From positions 248,001-312,000 of the forward strand of contig JAFEMH010000338.1 in assembly GCA_022495995.1 (NCBI GenBank): a DNA stretch of 64,000 nt, given 5' to 3'. The stretch is from Adenophora triphylla var. japonica (Eukaryota > Streptophyta > Magnoliopsida > Asterales > Campanulaceae). The notes below the pieces were generated by a model. It was given only the letters and a program-made list of their open reading frames with translations. It did no database searches and was not told the origin of the DNA. Position numbers and translations under genes: made by a program. Shown here piece after piece: positions 62,122 through 64,000 of the stretch. Position 1 is the stretch's first letter. Every line of letters begins with the position of its first letter.

Positions 62122-63891
62122 CTAAGCCTCCGATTCATCATCATCGCTACTCAGCTCATAAAACTTGGGGTCCCTTAGTAGGTCTTCATCATCACTCACG
62201 GCGGTCAGGTTGACGCGCACATGCTCGTGCTCTGCCAGCTGCTCTAAAATATCAGTGTTAGGCCCTCGCCCCCGAGGCACGACACTGGTAGAGGATGAGG
62301 GGTACCCTGACGCTGATGATGAAGAAGCCGTGCTCTAGACATGCCTTCTCTTACGCTCAGGCTCCTGCGCATTTCCCGTAGCCCTTGACGTGCAAGCCAG
62401 CTTCCTCAAAAGGGACCGAGCCAGCTCCTTCCAGCCCCTATTATGCCACACCAGAGTGTCATATGTGCGAATGGGGACCTGCGAAAACAAGGGAAAAGCT
62501 CAGAAAATCCCAAAGAAGTTCAGAATCGCAGAAAATAGAAAAGTCGAATAAGAAAATAAACCCAGAGTTACTTACGGTGAGCTGGAGGAATAGGTGGATC
62601 AGTCGACTTTGCCTCCTCGTACCCCTGGGCAGTGGCTATCTTCACCAACCTCTGCGGCGTCCTCAAACGCTCCTCCACAAAGGTAGCGTACGGGGTGGTG
62701 TAGTCAAAATATTCCTCAGCCTCCAAGCCAATCTTGTACATGTCCCTTTCATCATCTGACCAGTGCTTGGGCTGCATCATGATAGGAGGGGGGTCCTGAG
62801 GGGTAATCGCGCCCAAAGGAGGGACATGACCGTGCTGCCTGGAGAATCGGTCCCCCAAATAGATGATATCACAGGTTAAGCCTATTAGCCACCTCCTCTG
62901 CCTGGTCACCACCACGGCATCTCCTATAAGAGCCTCTGGATACCTCCCCCAGGGATAAAAGTCCACTCCCTCATGACCATCCCTGTTGATGACGGGCTTC
63001 ACCATCCTGTAATCAAAGGTGATCCGGGTCTTCCCAGTGAACTTATCCCTAGCCTCTCCTCTCTAGCGCACCATGGCCGGGAAGATAGCGGGATCACTCT
63101 GTTGGTTCCAAGGAAAGAACCCAATCACCTCGCAAAACCAGACTTGTATGTCAAAGCATAAGGGTCATTTTTCTCATAAAATCTCAAGACACAAAAGGAA
63201 AAGAGAAAAAAGAAAATGAGAATACCTCATGAGGAAAAGAAAAGCAGTCCATAGAAGCAGCCTTGTTCCGGCTGTACAAATCCAGAGAAAAATAGAGCTT
63301 AGCCAGTCTGGCCTCACCCCAAGAGACCTCCCCAACCACATCCAGATCATCCAAAGAATCAAGCAAACAAACCATCGCCAACGTCCCAGAATTGGCAAAA
63401 ATAGTGACAGACAGAGTCAACCACAAGAAAGCTCTCGCGAGCTGGTGGGCAGTCACCTCATTGGCCACAAACCCCTCCATACACCTCAGAACCTCAACCT
63501 CAACAAACCTCGTCTCCATCCCTAGCCCCTTCGAACGGAGGTCAAATCCCACGTAGTCTCTGAACTCAGCCTCAGAAATGTGATCCCTCCAGGTCACAGG
63601 CTGATCCGTGAATATCAAGCCAGTAATAGCTATAAAGTCAGCGGGAGTCTCCGTGACCTCTCCCCAGCCGAGATTAAAGCTGTGAGTGGTGTCCCACCAA
63701 AACTCTGAAAGAGCTTGGACCAGCCCCTTGCTCTTGGAGGTCACATGAATGCCTTGGCTGATAGCCTCGACAAAAGAATGGAGACCAGTCGCCACCACTA
63801 GCTGTCTAGGATTGTGGCCATCCTTCTCAAATTTGGGCATCCTGTCCCACAACTTCACCGCTACCTCAGTGGGTCCCCTCGACTTGCTCTC
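62122..63891 (-). pseudogene. Element 1 aORF1: PMD gene, exons 2-4
   Basis: Exon 2 (63226-63891, minus) is fully open and encodes the PMD core (VKLWDRMPKFEKDGHNP, HSFNLGWGEVTETPADFIAITGL, DLYSRNKAASMDCFSF). Exon 3 (about 62574-63142) has GVDFYPWGRYPEALIG and AEEYFDYTTPYATFVEERL. One TAG near 63064 replaces Trp, and the acceptor CAG reads CAA. Its donor (ACC, then GTAAGT) lies about 99 bases earlier than in units B and C, so exon 3 is shorter. Exon 4 ends at the stop 62122-62124 (SSDDDESEA). This is the most intact PMD exon 2 here. Confidence 0.82.
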
Positions 63892-64000
63892 CTGTAGGTA
63901 AGCACAAAAAAAGCACGTTAGTTCTTCAGTTTATCTCAGAAGCATGCATGCATACATAAAAAAAATGTACATATTGTCAAAAAAAAAGCATTCATGAGAA
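63892..64000 (-). other. Start of aORF1 intron 1 (Element 1)
   Basis: The minus strand shows acceptor CTACAG before exon 2, as in unit C (53885-53891). The rest is A/T-rich intron running off the window; exon 1 is not included. Confidence 0.7.

Larger units (their letters stand above)
60176..64000 (+). mobile_element. Element 1 (Tat-lineage), right part
   Basis: Continuation of Element 1 after the nested complex. It holds the two antisense genes on the minus strand. Its 3' LTR must lie beyond 64000. Confidence 0.85.

Overview
This window is plant heterochromatin made almost entirely of nested Ty3/gypsy LTR retrotransposons. I see no free-standing host gene, rRNA, tRNA gene or CRISPR array. 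The evidence for a plant is: pol genes with two RNase H domains (the Tat/Ogre lineage), primer-binding sites matching plant tRNA-Arg and tRNA-Asp, plant TATA boxes, and plant-mobile-domain (PMD) genes. A eudicot is plausible, but I cannot name the species. Comparisons between copies were made by eye.

Layout, oldest layer first. (1) Element 1 is a degraded plus-strand Tat element occupying 1-4306 and 60176-64000. Its pol (1-3699) is followed by a 3' trailer and by two genes on the opposite strand. (2) A minus-strand Tat complex (4307-60175) sits inside the second of those antisense genes, flanked by the 5-bp duplication CTCCC. It consists of three fused units: A (4307-17494, LTR, pol, gag, leader and PBS), B (17492-29056, antisense genes plus pol) and C (29057-60175, antisense genes, PBS and LTR but no gag-pol). 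(3) Three younger insertions lie in the complex: a solo LTR (5841-7215, TSD TTATG), a short Athila-like element without pol (21047-25532, TSD GCAAG), and a 22.6-kb Ogre-like element (29919-52501, TSD GGTAA/GGTAG).

The Tat elements carry, between integrase and the 3' LTR, two genes on the antisense strand: aORF1, a four-exon PMD (aminotransferase-like) gene, and aORF2, which resembles the DUF7745/PMD-like family. The module is present in Element 1, in unit B, in unit C, in more decayed form in the Ogre-like element, and as a fragment in unit A. The LTR promoter and both antisense promoters carry the same device: two 10-bp palindromes of form GCCG-N2-CGGC, 29-31 bp apart, just upstream of a TATA-like box. 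This is the most interesting candidate for an undescribed regulatory system.

Every coding copy has at least one lesion. Units A and B share a YVED (not YxDD) reverse transcriptase active site. Units A and C share a one-base deletion in aORF1 exon 3. Both facts suggest that the three units descend from one parent. The Ogre-like element combines similar LTRs with a badly broken interior.
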